Below, piece after piece: positions 51,003 to 62,328 of a stretch of 64,000 nt of DNA. A program made the translations under genes and the position numbers. Under the pieces are notes generated by a model. That model was not told the DNA's origin, ran no database searches, and was given only the letters and a program-made list of their open reading frames with translations. The stretch lies in NCBI GenBank assembly GCA_021802825.1, contig JAJZRG010000004.1, forward strand, positions 1 through 64,000, in the 5' to 3' direction. Numbering within the stretch: the stretch's first letter is position 1; each line of letters opens with the position of its first letter. The stretch is from Chloroflexota bacterium. GTDB lineage: Bacteria > Chloroflexota > Limnocylindria > Limnocylindrales > CSP1-4.

Positions 51003-51876
51003 GGCCTCGCACCCGCGCCGTCGATGGCGTTCGCCCTCGCGCCTCGAGCGTGGCGCGCTCGCCTCCGCTGAGGGCGAGCGCGAAGGCCTCGACTGGCTCG
51101 CCCGGCCGCCGGAGGCTCGCGCCTCGCTCCTGTACCGCGCCGTTCGCCTCGTCGCCCGCTTCGTGCTGTTCGGGCTGTGCCGGATGCGGATCGAGACGTC
51201 GGGGCAGGAGCACCTGCCGCGAACAGGCGGCTACCTGCTGATCGCGGCCGCGCACCGCGGCTGGATGGACCCGTTCCTCGTGCTGCACGCGCTGCCGGTC
51301 GAGCCCCGGGTGTGGTTCCTGGGCAGCGCGCCGTCCACGTTCACCAGCCGCCTCCGCGAACGGTTCATCCACCGCATCGGCGGGCTGCTGCCGGTGTGGA
51401 GGGGCGGGGTGGGGATCGACGCCCACGTCGCGTCGGCTCGCGCCGTCATCGCCAACGGAGGCGTCTTCGCGCAGATGCCCGAGGGGACGGCGTCGGGGCC
51501 GCCCGGCCGGATCGGGCCGTTCCGCAACGGGGCCGCGCTCATCGCGCTGCGCACGGGCGCGCCGATCGTCCCGCTCGCGATGGCGGGCACGGAGGAGCTG
51601 TACCTCGGGCGGCGGATGGCCTCGCGCGTGCTGGCGCCCACGAGCGCCCGATCGCTGCTGGGCGACGCGTGGACCGGCGCCCTCCCGGCGGAGGGCTCGC
51701 GCGAGGAGCTGGAGCTGGCGCGTCGCCTCACGGCGGCGTTCGAGGCGCTGCTTGGGCCCGTGGTGGAGGAGCTCCATCCGTGGACGGTCGATCCCCCGAC
51801 ACGGCCCCGTCGCCTCCGCCGTCGCCTGACCTGGCTGCTCCTCCGTCCCGGGCGGCTCGACCGCGACGATCCGTAG
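50947..51876 (+). CDS. 1-acyl-glycerol-3-phosphate acyltransferase family (PlsC-like)
   Basis: A 309-aa acyltransferase. The HX4D motif is AHRGWMDPF and the acceptor motif is MPEGTASGPPGRIGPFRNGAALIA. The first 60 residues are basic and lie partly inside the lgt 3-prime end. It probably makes phosphatidate or acylates another glycerol lipid. Coupled to lgt, whose substrate is phosphatidylglycerol. Confidence 0.87.
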   Translation: MTTDPAASPESTEPHRFAKASHPRRRWRSPSRLERGALASAEGEREGLDWLARPPEARASLLYRAVRLVARFVLFGLCRMRIETSGQEHLPRTGGYLLIAAAHRGWMDPFLVLHALPVEPRVWFLGSAPSTFTSRLRERFIHRIGGLLPVWRGGVGIDAHVASARAVIANGGVFAQMPEGTASGPPGRIGPFRNGAALIALRTGAPIVPLAMAGTEELYLGRRMASRVLAPTSARSLLGDAWTGALPAEGSREELELARRLTAAFEALLGPVVEELHPWTVDPPTRPRRLRRRLTWLLLRPGRLDRDDP

Positions 51877-52047
51877 GGCCCGAGCGCCCCTGTCGGCGGG
51901 CGTGGGTTGTCGGCCCCGGGTGAGCATCCCGGCGGTACGAGCGTCGGGGCGGGCGCGCAGGGCGTGGCATGCCACTCCGACGCAGAATGTCCGCCCGGGC
52001 CGTCGAGGCATCCGCCGGCCGGATCCGAAGGGCCACGCCCGAAGCCC

Positions 52048-52076
52048 TTGACACGCCCACTACCTCGGAGCACGAT
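52048..52076 (+). promoter_or_regulatory. padR operon promoter
   Basis: TTGACA (52048-52053), 17 bp, CACGAT (52071-52076). The -35 box is perfect; the -10 box follows the relaxed (T/C)ANNNT pattern. Confidence 0.6.
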
Positions 52077-52102
52077 GTAGCCCTGCCTCGAAGACCGAGG
52101 TA
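52061..52102. promoter_or_regulatory. Candidate PadR operator
   Basis: Perfect 8-bp inverted repeat, TACCTCGG (52061-52068) and CCGAGGTA (52095-52102), flanking the transcription start. A nested CCTCG-N5-CGAGG lies at 52086-52100. Confidence 0.5.
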
Positions 52103-52118
52103 CTCAGACGAGGACGGG

Positions 52119-52472
52119 ATGGGCCGCGACCCGCTGCGCACGGAGCTCATGAAGGGCGCCATGGCGTACCTGGTGCTCTCCGTGCTGCGCGAGGGCGAGC
52201 TCTACGGCTACCAGATCGCGGTGAAGATCCGCGAGCGGAGCGACGGCGCGTTCGCCCCGTCCGAGGGCTCGCTCTACCCGACGCTGCACCGCCTCGAGAC
52301 CGAGGGGGGACTCGAGGCGGCGTGGCGGGCGGGCGACAGGGGCCCGCGGCGCCGCTGGTACCGCATCACGCCGGCGGGGCTCGCGAAGCTGGCCGCGCTC
52401 GAGGAGGAGTGGGCCGCGTTCAGCAGCGCCGTCCACCGCGTGGCCGCCCGCCGGGAGCCGTCCCCTGCCTGA
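52119..52472 (+). CDS. PadR-family regulator
   Basis: A 117-aa winged-helix regulator. ELMKGAMAYLVLSVL, ELYGYQIAVKI and SEGSLYPTLHRLETEGGL are the PadR core. ATG at 52119 with GAGG 5 nt upstream is chosen over longer frames that would run through the promoter. Genes of this type usually repress themselves and the following membrane-protein gene. Confidence 0.9.
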   Translation: MGRDPLRTELMKGAMAYLVLSVLREGELYGYQIAVKIRERSDGAFAPSEGSLYPTLHRLETEGGLEAAWRAGDRGPRRRWYRITPAGLAKLAALEEEWAAFSSAVHRVAARREPSPA

Positions 52473-52515
52473 GCCGCTCGACCGCGCGACGTTCCTGCTC
52501 CGGGTCGCCGATGCA

Positions 52516-53682
52516 GTGGACCTCCAGCCGGCCGAGGTCGGCGAGGTCCTGGAGGAGCTCAACAGCCACCTGTCCGACGCCGCCGCAGGCTGGCGCGAGG
52601 CCGGACTGGATATGGACGTCGCCGAGCAGCGCGCGATCCGCGGCCTGGGCGATCCAGCCGAGCTTGGCCGCGAGCTGGGCCGGGCGCGGCACCGAAGGAA
52701 GCAGCTGCTGGCCGCCGTCGGCGGCGCCGTGTTCTCGGCGCTCGGGTTCGGCGCGGCCTCCTTCGCCGTGGTTGGGCTGCTCGCGACGGCTGTGGTGTTG
52801 TGCTCCTTGTCGGTGTTCACCGCGATCGTGCAGCTCACAGGAATGAGCGTGTCGGGGTGGTTCACCGGGCCTGCCGCGAACGCCGGGACTGTCGCTCTCG
52901 CCCTCCTTTGGTTCGCGTGGATGGGTTGGGCCTTGCCCGCTCGCGTCGCGCGCCGACTCGGGCGATCGGTCCGGGGCGTCCGGCTCGTGGTCGGCATCGC
53001 TGGCCTCGCGGTCGGGTCGGCGCTCGTCTGGACCGTGTTCTCGGCCGACATCGACTGGATCCTCGCCCTCGGCCTGCCGCTGGGCCCGGCGGCCTTCCTC
53101 TTCACCGCCCTTCGGCCAGCACCGAGCGTGCGGTCGTTTCCGCAGACGACGGCCCGAGGCAGGCTTGCCCTCCTGCTGGCCGTGGTCGTTGCGACCACGG
53201 CCGCGGGGTTTGCGACCGCGCGAGCCAACGACTACGCCAGCTGGTGGGAGATGAACCTTGCGAGCATCGGCTCCCCCAGCGACACCGAGCCCTTGCTCGC
53301 AAGTTCGGGTTCCTCGGTGGACTGGGGCGAGGTGCAGGGTGGGCCGGGTCGGCTCGCGGTGTACGTGCTGAGCGATTCGACAGACGCAGCGGCATTCGAG
53401 CAGCGGTTCTCGGAGTTCCGGCTTGAGGTATGGCCAGTCGCGACCGAGGGTCACGAGGTCCAGGTCGGGCCGGCACCGCTGGTTGTGGCTGCCACGCCGG
53501 TCGCACCCGAGATGGTGACCAGCCTTGACCTGCCCACGCCGCGCAACGCCATTCTGGTCGAGACCGTTGCCGTCCTCGTGGCCAAGGACGGAACACGCGT
53601 GCTGCTCGAGGCCGCAGGGGAGCCGGAGCTCACGCCACCCTGGCGCGGCACACTCGTCGACTGGTGGCTCACAGCGCGCTGA
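52516..53682 (+). CDS. PadR-linked membrane protein with N-terminal HAAS-like domain
   Basis: A 388-aa protein. An N-terminal HAAS/DUF1700-like helical domain (EVLEELNSHLSDAA) is followed by four to five membrane segments between residues 65 and 250 and a soluble C-terminal domain of about 130 residues. The first helix of the HAAS domain (FLLRVADAVDLQP) begins before the GTG at 52516, where only a CTG at 52465 (GGAG 7 nt upstream, overlapping the padR end) is available as a start. The true start may therefore be upstream. Confidence 0.75.
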   Translation: MDLQPAEVGEVLEELNSHLSDAAAGWREAGLDMDVAEQRAIRGLGDPAELGRELGRARHRRKQLLAAVGGAVFSALGFGAASFAVVGLLATAVVLCSLSVFTAIVQLTGMSVSGWFTGPAANAGTVALALLWFAWMGWALPARVARRLGRSVRGVRLVVGIAGLAVGSALVWTVFSADIDWILALGLPLGPAAFLFTALRPAPSVRSFPQTTARGRLALLLAVVVATTAAGFATARANDYASWWEMNLASIGSPSDTEPLLASSGSSVDWGEVQGGPGRLAVYVLSDSTDAAAFEQRFSEFRLEVWPVATEGHEVQVGPAPLVVAATPVAPEMVTSLDLPTPRNAILVETVAVLVAKDGTRVLLEAAGEPELTPPWRGTLVDWWLTAR

Positions 53683-54088
53683 GGCCATGGCATTGAGCGC
53701 AGGCTCGTCGTCGAGGCGCTTGGCAGGGCAGAGGACTCACCGGAATCTGCGAGTCACCACAGACTCAATCGGCTGCTCGGCGAGCGTGGCGATGTCGCGA
53801 ATTCAGGCGCCCGGCAGGTCACGTGCGCACGCACAGCCGCGGATCGAGTCGGAGCTGACTCAAGAACCGCGCCGGCGGCTGTGGCGTCGAGCTCAGTCTC
53901 GCGTCGCGCACGATGCATCCGGGCCATCTCCGGGCACCACGCTGGTAGACGCCACCGCTACAATCGCGGCAATCGAATCGCAACCTTGACTGAGGAAGCC
54001 GACTCCCGGGCCCCCTTGGGCCCGCCACGCGCGGCCGGTCAGAGCTTTCGCGGGCGCTGAGCCCGCGTCCCAGCCGAGGTGCCTGCCC
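53683..54088. other. 406-bp intergenic region
   Basis: Holds element copy E (53750-53862) and the upstream region of pckA. No gene is recognised. The pckA SD (GAGG) is at its end. Confidence 0.5.
53750..53862. repeat. 113-bp paired-palindrome element, copy E
   Basis: Left CGAGTC-ACCACA-GACTCA (53750-53767) and right CGAGTC-GGAGCT-GACTCA (53845-53862), starts 95 bp apart. The left core resembles that of copy D (ATCACA). Confidence 0.85.
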
Positions 54089-56788
<2,700 letters not shown>

Positions 56789-56820
56789 GCACCTGCCGAG
56801 GCACCATCCCGCGGCGCGCA

Positions 56821-56848
56821 CCATGTGGTTCCTGGGCGCACCACATGG
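56821..56848 (+). terminator. Hairpin after mdh
   Basis: A 9-bp stem, CCATGTGGT with ACCACATGG, and a 10-nt loop. It could also act as an operator for the downstream subtilase gene. Confidence 0.5.
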
Positions 56849-56962
56849 ACCAAATGGCCCTCCCGTCAATGGCCCGTTCGGGCTAGCCTCCCGCCACTTG
56901 CTGGGGAGCGGGCGCGGTGTGGCGCCCGAGGGCCCAGCCGACACCCTGGAGGAGACTAGATC

Positions 56963-59176
56963 GTGCAACGCATGAGGCTCGGCCTCGCAGCGGCCATGAC
57001 CGTTGCGCTCATCGCCTCGGTGCCCGGCGGGGCGCTGGCGATCAGTCCCAAGGTACAGGCCGACTCGACGACGCCCACCGCCACGGTCGACCAGGCGTAT
57101 GCGCTGGTCCAACTCGCGGGCGATCCGCTGTCCACGTACTCCAAGACGAAGCCCCCCCAGGGCAAGAAGGTCGACTTCAACAGTGCCACCGTGAAGTCGT
57201 ACCGAGCGCAGCTCGCCGCGCTTCGCAACGACTTCAGGCAGTGGCTGCGGGCGAACGCCCCGAAGGCCCAGGTGACGGGTTCGTGGGACATCTCACTGAA
57301 CGCCGTCTCGGTCAAGCTCAACGGGACCTCGCTCGACACGCTCAGGGCGGCTCCGCAGGCCATCCGCGCCGAGTACGAGGGGCTCTACTACCCGACGGTC
57401 GACACGACGGTCGACCCGGACCTCAGGATCATCAGCGCGATGGATGCCTGGGCCCAGGACGGCGGCCAGGCGAACGCCGGTAAGGGCGTGAAGGTCGCGA
57501 TCATCGACACCGGGATCGACATCACGCATCCATGCTTCAGCGACGCTGGCTATCCGAAGCAGACCCAGTTGGGCGACACCCACTTCACCAACAACAAGGT
57601 GATCGTCGCGAAGGTCTTCAACAACAAGACCCCCGGTCGCGCCTACACCGCAGAAGCGCTCCAGGAGCACGGCACGCACGTGGCCGGCACGGTCGCCTGC
57701 GACTACAACACGCCGGCTTCCGTGGCCGGCGTCGCCATCACGCATGGCATCTCGGGCGTCGCGCCGCGCGCGCTGCTCGGCAACTACAACATCTTCCCGG
57801 GTGACGTCCAGAACGCTCGCTCCGAGGACATCCTCAACGCGCTCGATGCGGCGTACGCGGACGAGATGGACATCGACAATATGAGCCTGGGCGGCGGCGC
57901 CAGCGGTATCCAGGATCTCCTGACGATGGCCGTGGACAACCTCGACCAGGCGGGGATGATCAGCGCAGTCGCGGCCGGCAACAGCGGCCCCGGCCACTTC
58001 ACGGTCGAGTCCCCCGGCTCCGCGGCCCGCGCCCTCACGGCCGGCGCCAGCACGGTGGGCCACGTCGTCTTCACGCCCATCACGGTTGGCGACGTCACCG
58101 CGGCAGCGGTGACCGGCGACTTCGCGACCGTCAGCAGCAACCTCACGGCCCCGCTGGGCGTCGTCACCGAGGGCGCCACGGATCCCACAACCGAGCTCGG
58201 GACCGCGTGCGCTCCACTCGCGACACCCCTCACGGGTGAGATCGCACTGATCTCGCGCGGCGGCTGCACGTTCTCGACCAAGATCCGCAACGCCCAGATC
58301 GCCGGAGCGGCGGCCGTCCTAGTCGCCAACAACGTGGCCGGCGACGGCATCGGGATGGCATCGGACGGCACGCCGGACCAGCCTGACGTTCCCGCGTACA
58401 ACGTCTCGCTGAGTGACAGCGCCGCCCTGAAACTTCACGGCAACGAGCTGACCACGATCTCTGCGACGGGCGTGTACGCCATCACCGGCAAGGACGACTT
58501 CATGGCCGGCTTCAGCAGCCAGGGCCCCACTGACGTGGACTTTCGGGTCAAGCCGGATGTCGTCGCCCCCGGCGTCAACGTCCTGAGCTCCATCCCGCAC
58601 CAGTTCTGCGACGCGGCGGTCGACACGCACGGCTGCTTCGCGTTCTTCCAGGGCACCTCGATGGCGACGCCGCACCTCGCGGGCGCGGCCGCCGTCGTGC
58701 TCGGGCAGCATCCCACTTGGTCATCCGCCCAGGTCCGCTCGGCCATCGTCAACACCGCCGATCAGGGCGTCCTCAAGAAGTCCACCAGCACCACGCTCGA
58801 GACCGACGTCAACATCGTCGGCGCGGGGCGTGAGAACCTGCTCGCGGCCGTCAACGCCGCGGTCGCGATCGAGCCCGTGGGCGTCAGCTTCGGGTCGGTC
58901 CCGTCCGGCTCTGGTCAGACCACGACCATCGCCGTCAAGCTGACCAACCTCGGTGCCGGCACGGAGACGTTCGATGCGGCCGTCTCCGGTAACGGCGGCG
59001 GCGTTGGCTTCAGCGGCGACGGCTCGCTGCGACTGGCGGCGGGCGCCTCCGGGACGGTCAACGTCACAATGACCGCGCTCAAGGGCGCGGCCGCGGGCGG
59101 CCATCAGGGTTGGCTCACCATCAAGGTGGGCGGCAGCGAAGTCGCGCACGCGGCGGTCTACGCCTTCGTCAAGTAA
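56963..59176 (+). CDS. Secreted subtilisin-like serine protease (S8) with PA domain
   Basis: A 737-aa protease. A signal peptide (MRLGLAAAMTVALIASVPGG, cut near residue 27) is followed by a pro-domain of the I9 kind (residues 45-150). The catalytic triad is Asp182 (IIDTGID), His236 (HGTHVAG) and Ser566 (GTSMATPH). A PA insert lies between His and Ser (about 400-500), and a C-terminal beta domain of about 100 residues follows. AGGAG is 8 nt before the GTG. Extracellular protein degradation fits the amino-acid catabolism genes of the window. Confidence 0.93.
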   Translation: MQRMRLGLAAAMTVALIASVPGGALAISPKVQADSTTPTATVDQAYALVQLAGDPLSTYSKTKPPQGKKVDFNSATVKSYRAQLAALRNDFRQWLRANAPKAQVTGSWDISLNAVSVKLNGTSLDTLRAAPQAIRAEYEGLYYPTVDTTVDPDLRIISAMDAWAQDGGQANAGKGVKVAIIDTGIDITHPCFSDAGYPKQTQLGDTHFTNNKVIVAKVFNNKTPGRAYTAEALQEHGTHVAGTVACDYNTPASVAGVAITHGISGVAPRALLGNYNIFPGDVQNARSEDILNALDAAYADEMDIDNMSLGGGASGIQDLLTMAVDNLDQAGMISAVAAGNSGPGHFTVESPGSAARALTAGASTVGHVVFTPITVGDVTAAAVTGDFATVSSNLTAPLGVVTEGATDPTTELGTACAPLATPLTGEIALISRGGCTFSTKIRNAQIAGAAAVLVANNVAGDGIGMASDGTPDQPDVPAYNVSLSDSAALKLHGNELTTISATGVYAITGKDDFMAGFSSQGPTDVDFRVKPDVVAPGVNVLSSIPHQFCDAAVDTHGCFAFFQGTSMATPHLAGAAAVVLGQHPTWSSAQVRSAIVNTADQGVLKKSTSTTLETDVNIVGAGRENLLAAVNAAVAIEPVGVSFGSVPSGSGQTTTIAVKLTNLGAGTETFDAAVSGNGGGVGFSGDGSLRLAAGASGTVNVTMTALKGAAAGGHQGWLTIKVGGSEVAHAAVYAFVK

Positions 59177-59188
59177 CCCCGCTCAGCT

Positions 59189-59221
59189 TCGAAGCCCCCG
59201 GCCGACCACCGGGGGCTTCGA
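59189..59221 (+). terminator. Strong hairpin terminator
   Basis: A 13-bp perfect stem, TCGAAGCCCCCGG with CCGGGGGCTTCGA, and a 7-nt loop, directly after the protease gene. Confidence 0.85.
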
Positions 59222-59274
59222 GATTCCCGGGGACGGCGCCCAGCCCCGGCCTCCGCCAACGCCCGGCCGCCGGG

Positions 59275-59280
59275 TAGACT
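59275..59280 (+). promoter_or_regulatory. -10 box for a leaderless mRNA
   Basis: TAGACT ends 9 nt before GTG 59290; no SD. Confidence 0.4.
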
Positions 59281-59289
59281 GCCCCCGTC

Positions 59290-60246
59290 GTGGATCCCCT
59301 TCCCCCCGTCACCGCCGTCATCAAGTTCACATTCGTCCCGATCATCTCGATCGGGGGCTGGAACGTCCGCCTCGAGACGATCGGGCTCGCCGCCGTGGTC
59401 CTGGCGTGCCTGATCGTGGCCGCGCTGATCGCCCGGCGAACCCCGGTTGACCTGTGGCTCCCGGCGGACGATCGCCGGGCGGAGGACGACGAGCCGAACC
59501 ACCTGCGCGCCGACGACCTCCTGTACATCGCGGTCGGGTCGCTGCCCGGCGCCGTGGTCGGCGGGCGGCTCGGCTATGCGCTCCTCCACCTCGACTACTA
59601 CGGCGCCAACCCATCGGCGCTGCTGGACGTCGGCCAGGGCAGCTTACAGCTGTCGCTGGCGATCGTCGGCGGGACGGTCACGGCGGCCCTGCTCGCTGGC
59701 CTCGCGGGCGCTCCCGTCGGGCGCTGGATGCACGCGCTGATCCTGCCGCTGCTGCTGGCGATCGCGGGGGGGAAGGCGGTGTTGGTCCTCGGCGGCGACG
59801 GGCAGGGCATGCCGTTCGATGGCTCGTGGGCGACGGCATACCTGGGGGCCGGACCGTGGGGCTCGCTGGCGCCGGAGGTCCCGTCGCACCCCGCGCAGGT
59901 CTACGAGGCGCTGGCGGCGACGGCCGTGGTGCTGGTGATGATGACGCTCCTCGCGGCGGGAGCTTTTCCCCGCCGGGGCGGCGGCGCGTTCCTCGCGGGG
60001 ATCGCGCTGTGGGCCGATGCGCGCGCCGTGGTGGCGACAACGTGGCGGGACCCGCTGGTGGCCGGCCCGCTGCGGATGGACCAGGTGATCTCGATCGCGA
60101 TCGGCCTGGGGGCGCTACTCCTGTTGGGGGCTATGGCGCTCAAGGGTTCCGGCCGGCGCGGGCACGAGGTCCCGGGCGGACCGGGCGTCGCGCCGGAGGG
60201 TCCAGTGGTCGAGTGGCCGGATCCGGAGAAGCGCCCACGTCTCTGA
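59290..60246 (+). CDS. Divergent Lgt-like membrane protein without the active-site signature
   Basis: A 318-aa, seven-segment membrane protein. Topology, VVGGRLGYALLHLDYY, and SHPAQVYEAL (the SQLYEA position of Lgt) place it with prolipoprotein diacylglyceryl transferases. The signature GRxGNFxNxE is replaced by AGGKAVLVLGGDGQGMPFDG, so the key Arg and Asn are gone, and the late Arg/Glu pair is not recognisable. It may bind lipid without transferase activity or have a new role. A true lgt is at 50013. Confidence 0.72.
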   Translation: MDPLPPVTAVIKFTFVPIISIGGWNVRLETIGLAAVVLACLIVAALIARRTPVDLWLPADDRRAEDDEPNHLRADDLLYIAVGSLPGAVVGGRLGYALLHLDYYGANPSALLDVGQGSLQLSLAIVGGTVTAALLAGLAGAPVGRWMHALILPLLLAIAGGKAVLVLGGDGQGMPFDGSWATAYLGAGPWGSLAPEVPSHPAQVYEALAATAVVLVMMTLLAAGAFPRRGGGAFLAGIALWADARAVVATTWRDPLVAGPLRMDQVISIAIGLGALLLLGAMALKGSGRRGHEVPGGPGVAPEGPVVEWPDPEKRPRL

Positions 60247-60279
60247 GTGTGCGCGTCTGGGCGGCGAAGGGAGGCGCTC

Positions 60280-61512
60280 TCAGAGGGCGGCCCGAAGCAC
60301 CCCCGCCAGCTCGTCGTCGGTCAGGACGATCGGGTTCGTGCGCATGGAGCTGCCTCGGGCATCGGCGACGATCGCCGGGATGGCGGCCTCGGTGACGCCC
60401 CACGCCCCGAGCCCGCGTACGGCGATCGCCCGTGCCCAGCGTCCGAGCAGATCCACCAGGGAGGCCCTCGCGTCCGGGTCGGGCGTGGTCTCGGGCAGGC
60501 GGGTGAGCAGCCGGCCGAGCACGGCGTAACGGGGAAGCGCGGGGCTGTGCGGCTCCCGCGCCTCGAGGGCCGCCACGTTGGCTGCGGTGACGGGCGCCAG
60601 CGTCGCACCGCAGGCCGCCCCGTGGGGGACCGGGAACTGGGCGCCGAGCGGCGACGCTAGCCCGTGCACGGCGCCCAGCCCGGCGTTCGCCAGGCAGATG
60701 CCCGACAGCAGGGCGGCCCACGCCATCCGCTCGCGGGCTGCCGGGGCGTCCGGGCCGTCCGGTTCGGCATGCCAGGCGAGGAGGCCGTCGCGCGCGGCGG
60801 CGAGCCCCGCAAGCGACAGGGCATCCGTAAAGGCACCCGCCCGCAGCGAGACGTACGACTCCAGCAGCTGGGCCAGCGCGTCCATCCCGTTCTCGGCGAT
60901 CCGGTCCGGCGTGAGCCCCGCGAGCAGGTCGGGGTCCACCACGGCATCAGCGGGTACGAGGCGCTCGTCGCGGAAGGAGCGCTTGTAGCCCGCCGGGCCG
61001 CGCTCGCTGATCACCGCGTTGCGGGTGGCCTCGCTGCCGGTGCCGGCCGTGGTGGGCACCGCGACCAGCGGCACGGACGGGCCCGGCCACGCCCGCGCGC
61101 CGGGCAGCCCCTCGAGGAAGTCCGTGACCGGCGCCTCCCCGCGGAGCAGGCCCGAGACTGCCTTTGCGGTGTCGAGTGCGGAGCCCCCGCCGACCCCGAG
61201 GACGACGTCGATCCCGTCGGCCCGGTACGCGCTCGCGATCCCGTCAACCAGGGCAGGGGAAGGCTCGCCGCTGACCGCGGCCTCCCCGACGAGCTCCACG
61301 CCACCGTCCGCGAGGGCGTCGCGGAGGGCCTCGAGTCGCCCGCCGGCAGAGAGCGAGCGCGCGCCTCGGACGAGGAGCGCGCGCCGGCCGTGGCCTGCGA
61401 CGATCGACGGCAGCCTGGCCGCGACGCCCCGGCCGAAGGTGATCCGCGGCAGCCGACCGACCGCGACCTGGCCGATGGCCTCGACACCGCTGCCCTGAGG
61501 CGATGGCGTCAC
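60280..61512 (-). CDS. Iron-containing alcohol dehydrogenase family protein
   Basis: A 410-aa group III dehydrogenase. NAD site: GVGGGSALDTAKA and PTTAGTGSEAT. Metal region: NGMDALAQLLESY (Gln where many members have His), then AVHGLASPLGAQFPVPHG with two His. Members include maleylacetate reductases and butanol or lactaldehyde dehydrogenases; the substrate is undetermined. GTG at 61512 overlaps the stop of the ABM gene (GTGA). Confidence 0.85.
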   Translation of the reverse strand: MTPSPQGSGVEAIGQVAVGRLPRITFGRGVAARLPSIVAGHGRRALLVRGARSLSAGGRLEALRDALADGGVELVGEAAVSGEPSPALVDGIASAYRADGIDVVLGVGGGSALDTAKAVSGLLRGEAPVTDFLEGLPGARAWPGPSVPLVAVPTTAGTGSEATRNAVISERGPAGYKRSFRDERLVPADAVVDPDLLAGLTPDRIAENGMDALAQLLESYVSLRAGAFTDALSLAGLAAARDGLLAWHAEPDGPDAPAARERMAWAALLSGICLANAGLGAVHGLASPLGAQFPVPHGAACGATLAPVTAANVAALEAREPHSPALPRYAVLGRLLTRLPETTPDPDARASLVDLLGRWARAIAVRGLGAWGVTEAAIPAIVADARGSSMRTNPIVLTDDELAGVLRAAL

Positions 61513-61823
61513 CGCTCGGGGACCTGCGGGACCCGCGGCGCGAGCCCGACGTAGCGCACCCCGTAGCGCGGCTCCTCGAACATGTCCGCCGTCGCCTCGC
61601 GCCAGGCCGCGTAGTGCGGCGTCTCCTTGTGGGCCATCGCGGACGCCTCGTCGGCATACCACTCGTACAGGACGAAGCGGGTGGGGTCCTCGGCAAGTTG
61701 GAGGACGTCGAAGCGCACGTTGCCGGGCTCGCGCACCGAACCCTCGTGGTTGGCGCGGCACGCGTCGATGAAGGCGTCGACCGCCTCGGCCTTGACGTGG
61801 CAGTGGACGAGGGTTACGAACAT
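61509..61823 (-). CDS. Antibiotic biosynthesis monooxygenase (ABM/LsrG) domain protein
   Basis: A 104-aa dimeric alpha/beta-barrel protein. NVRFDVLQLAEDPTRFVLYEWY and HKETPHYAAW match the YgiN/LsrG type, which acts on quinone-like or phospho-autoinducer compounds without a cofactor. The coupled alcohol dehydrogenase may use its product. The actual substrate is unknown. Confidence 0.83.
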   Translation of the reverse strand: MFVTLVHCHVKAEAVDAFIDACRANHEGSVREPGNVRFDVLQLAEDPTRFVLYEWYADEASAMAHKETPHYAAWREATADMFEEPRYGVRYVGLAPRVPQVPER

Positions 61824-61897
61824 GGGTCGGCTCCGGCTGCGGCTTCGTCGCGCTCCAATCTAGCCCTTCTGGCCGTCGCGGCAGCGCGCTGGGCGCG

Positions 61898-62302
61898 CTA
61901 TGCGGCCAGAGCGACCGGCCCCGCCGCCTGGCCGGGCGGAACCGCTGGGGCGCGCTTGTCGCCCGGACCGGGCGCCGGCAGGTGCCAGCCGAGCCTGGCC
62001 ATCAGCACGTTCCGGCCCACGACCAGCGCGATGACGACCACGAGGGCCGCGACCCCGCCCACGGCGGCGATCACGAGCTGGACCGCGGCCGCCAAGATGG
62101 CGAGCACGAGGCAGATGCCGATGGCGAGCACGGCGACCGCGCCCAGGCGTCGGGGCTGGCGAGGCTGCTGCTGGGTCCGCTGACCGGGACTCTCGGCAGC
62201 GCCGTCAGCGACCGCGCTGCACGGTCGGCGGTCGCGGCAGCGCCCGCGTTGGGATCGGGAGCTGCCCCGGGCGAAGGGCGACCCCCGCAGGACGGGACCC
62301 AC
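61898..62302 (-). CDS. Small membrane protein
   Basis: About 134 aa from a GTG at 62302. A basic, Arg-rich N-terminal half is followed by two adjacent hydrophobic segments (AVAVLAIGICLVLAILAAAV, AAVGGVAALVVVIALVV) and a Pro/Ala tail. No SD is visible, and the frame extends back into the hydantoinase gene, so the start is uncertain. No family recognised. Confidence 0.45.
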   Translation of the reverse strand: MGPVLRGSPFARGSSRSQRGRCRDRRPCSAVADGAAESPGQRTQQQPRQPRRLGAVAVLAIGICLVLAILAAAVQLVIAAVGGVAALVVVIALVVGRNVLMARLGWHLPAPGPGDKRAPAVPPGQAAGPVALAA

Positions 62303-62328
62303 GGGGGCCGCGCGAGGCGTCGGGCTTG

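Noticed and set aside
60280..61512. Gln replacing a metal His in the Fe-ADH as evidence of inactivity
   Set aside because: DALTQ-type variants are common in active-looking branches of this family, so the change alone says little.
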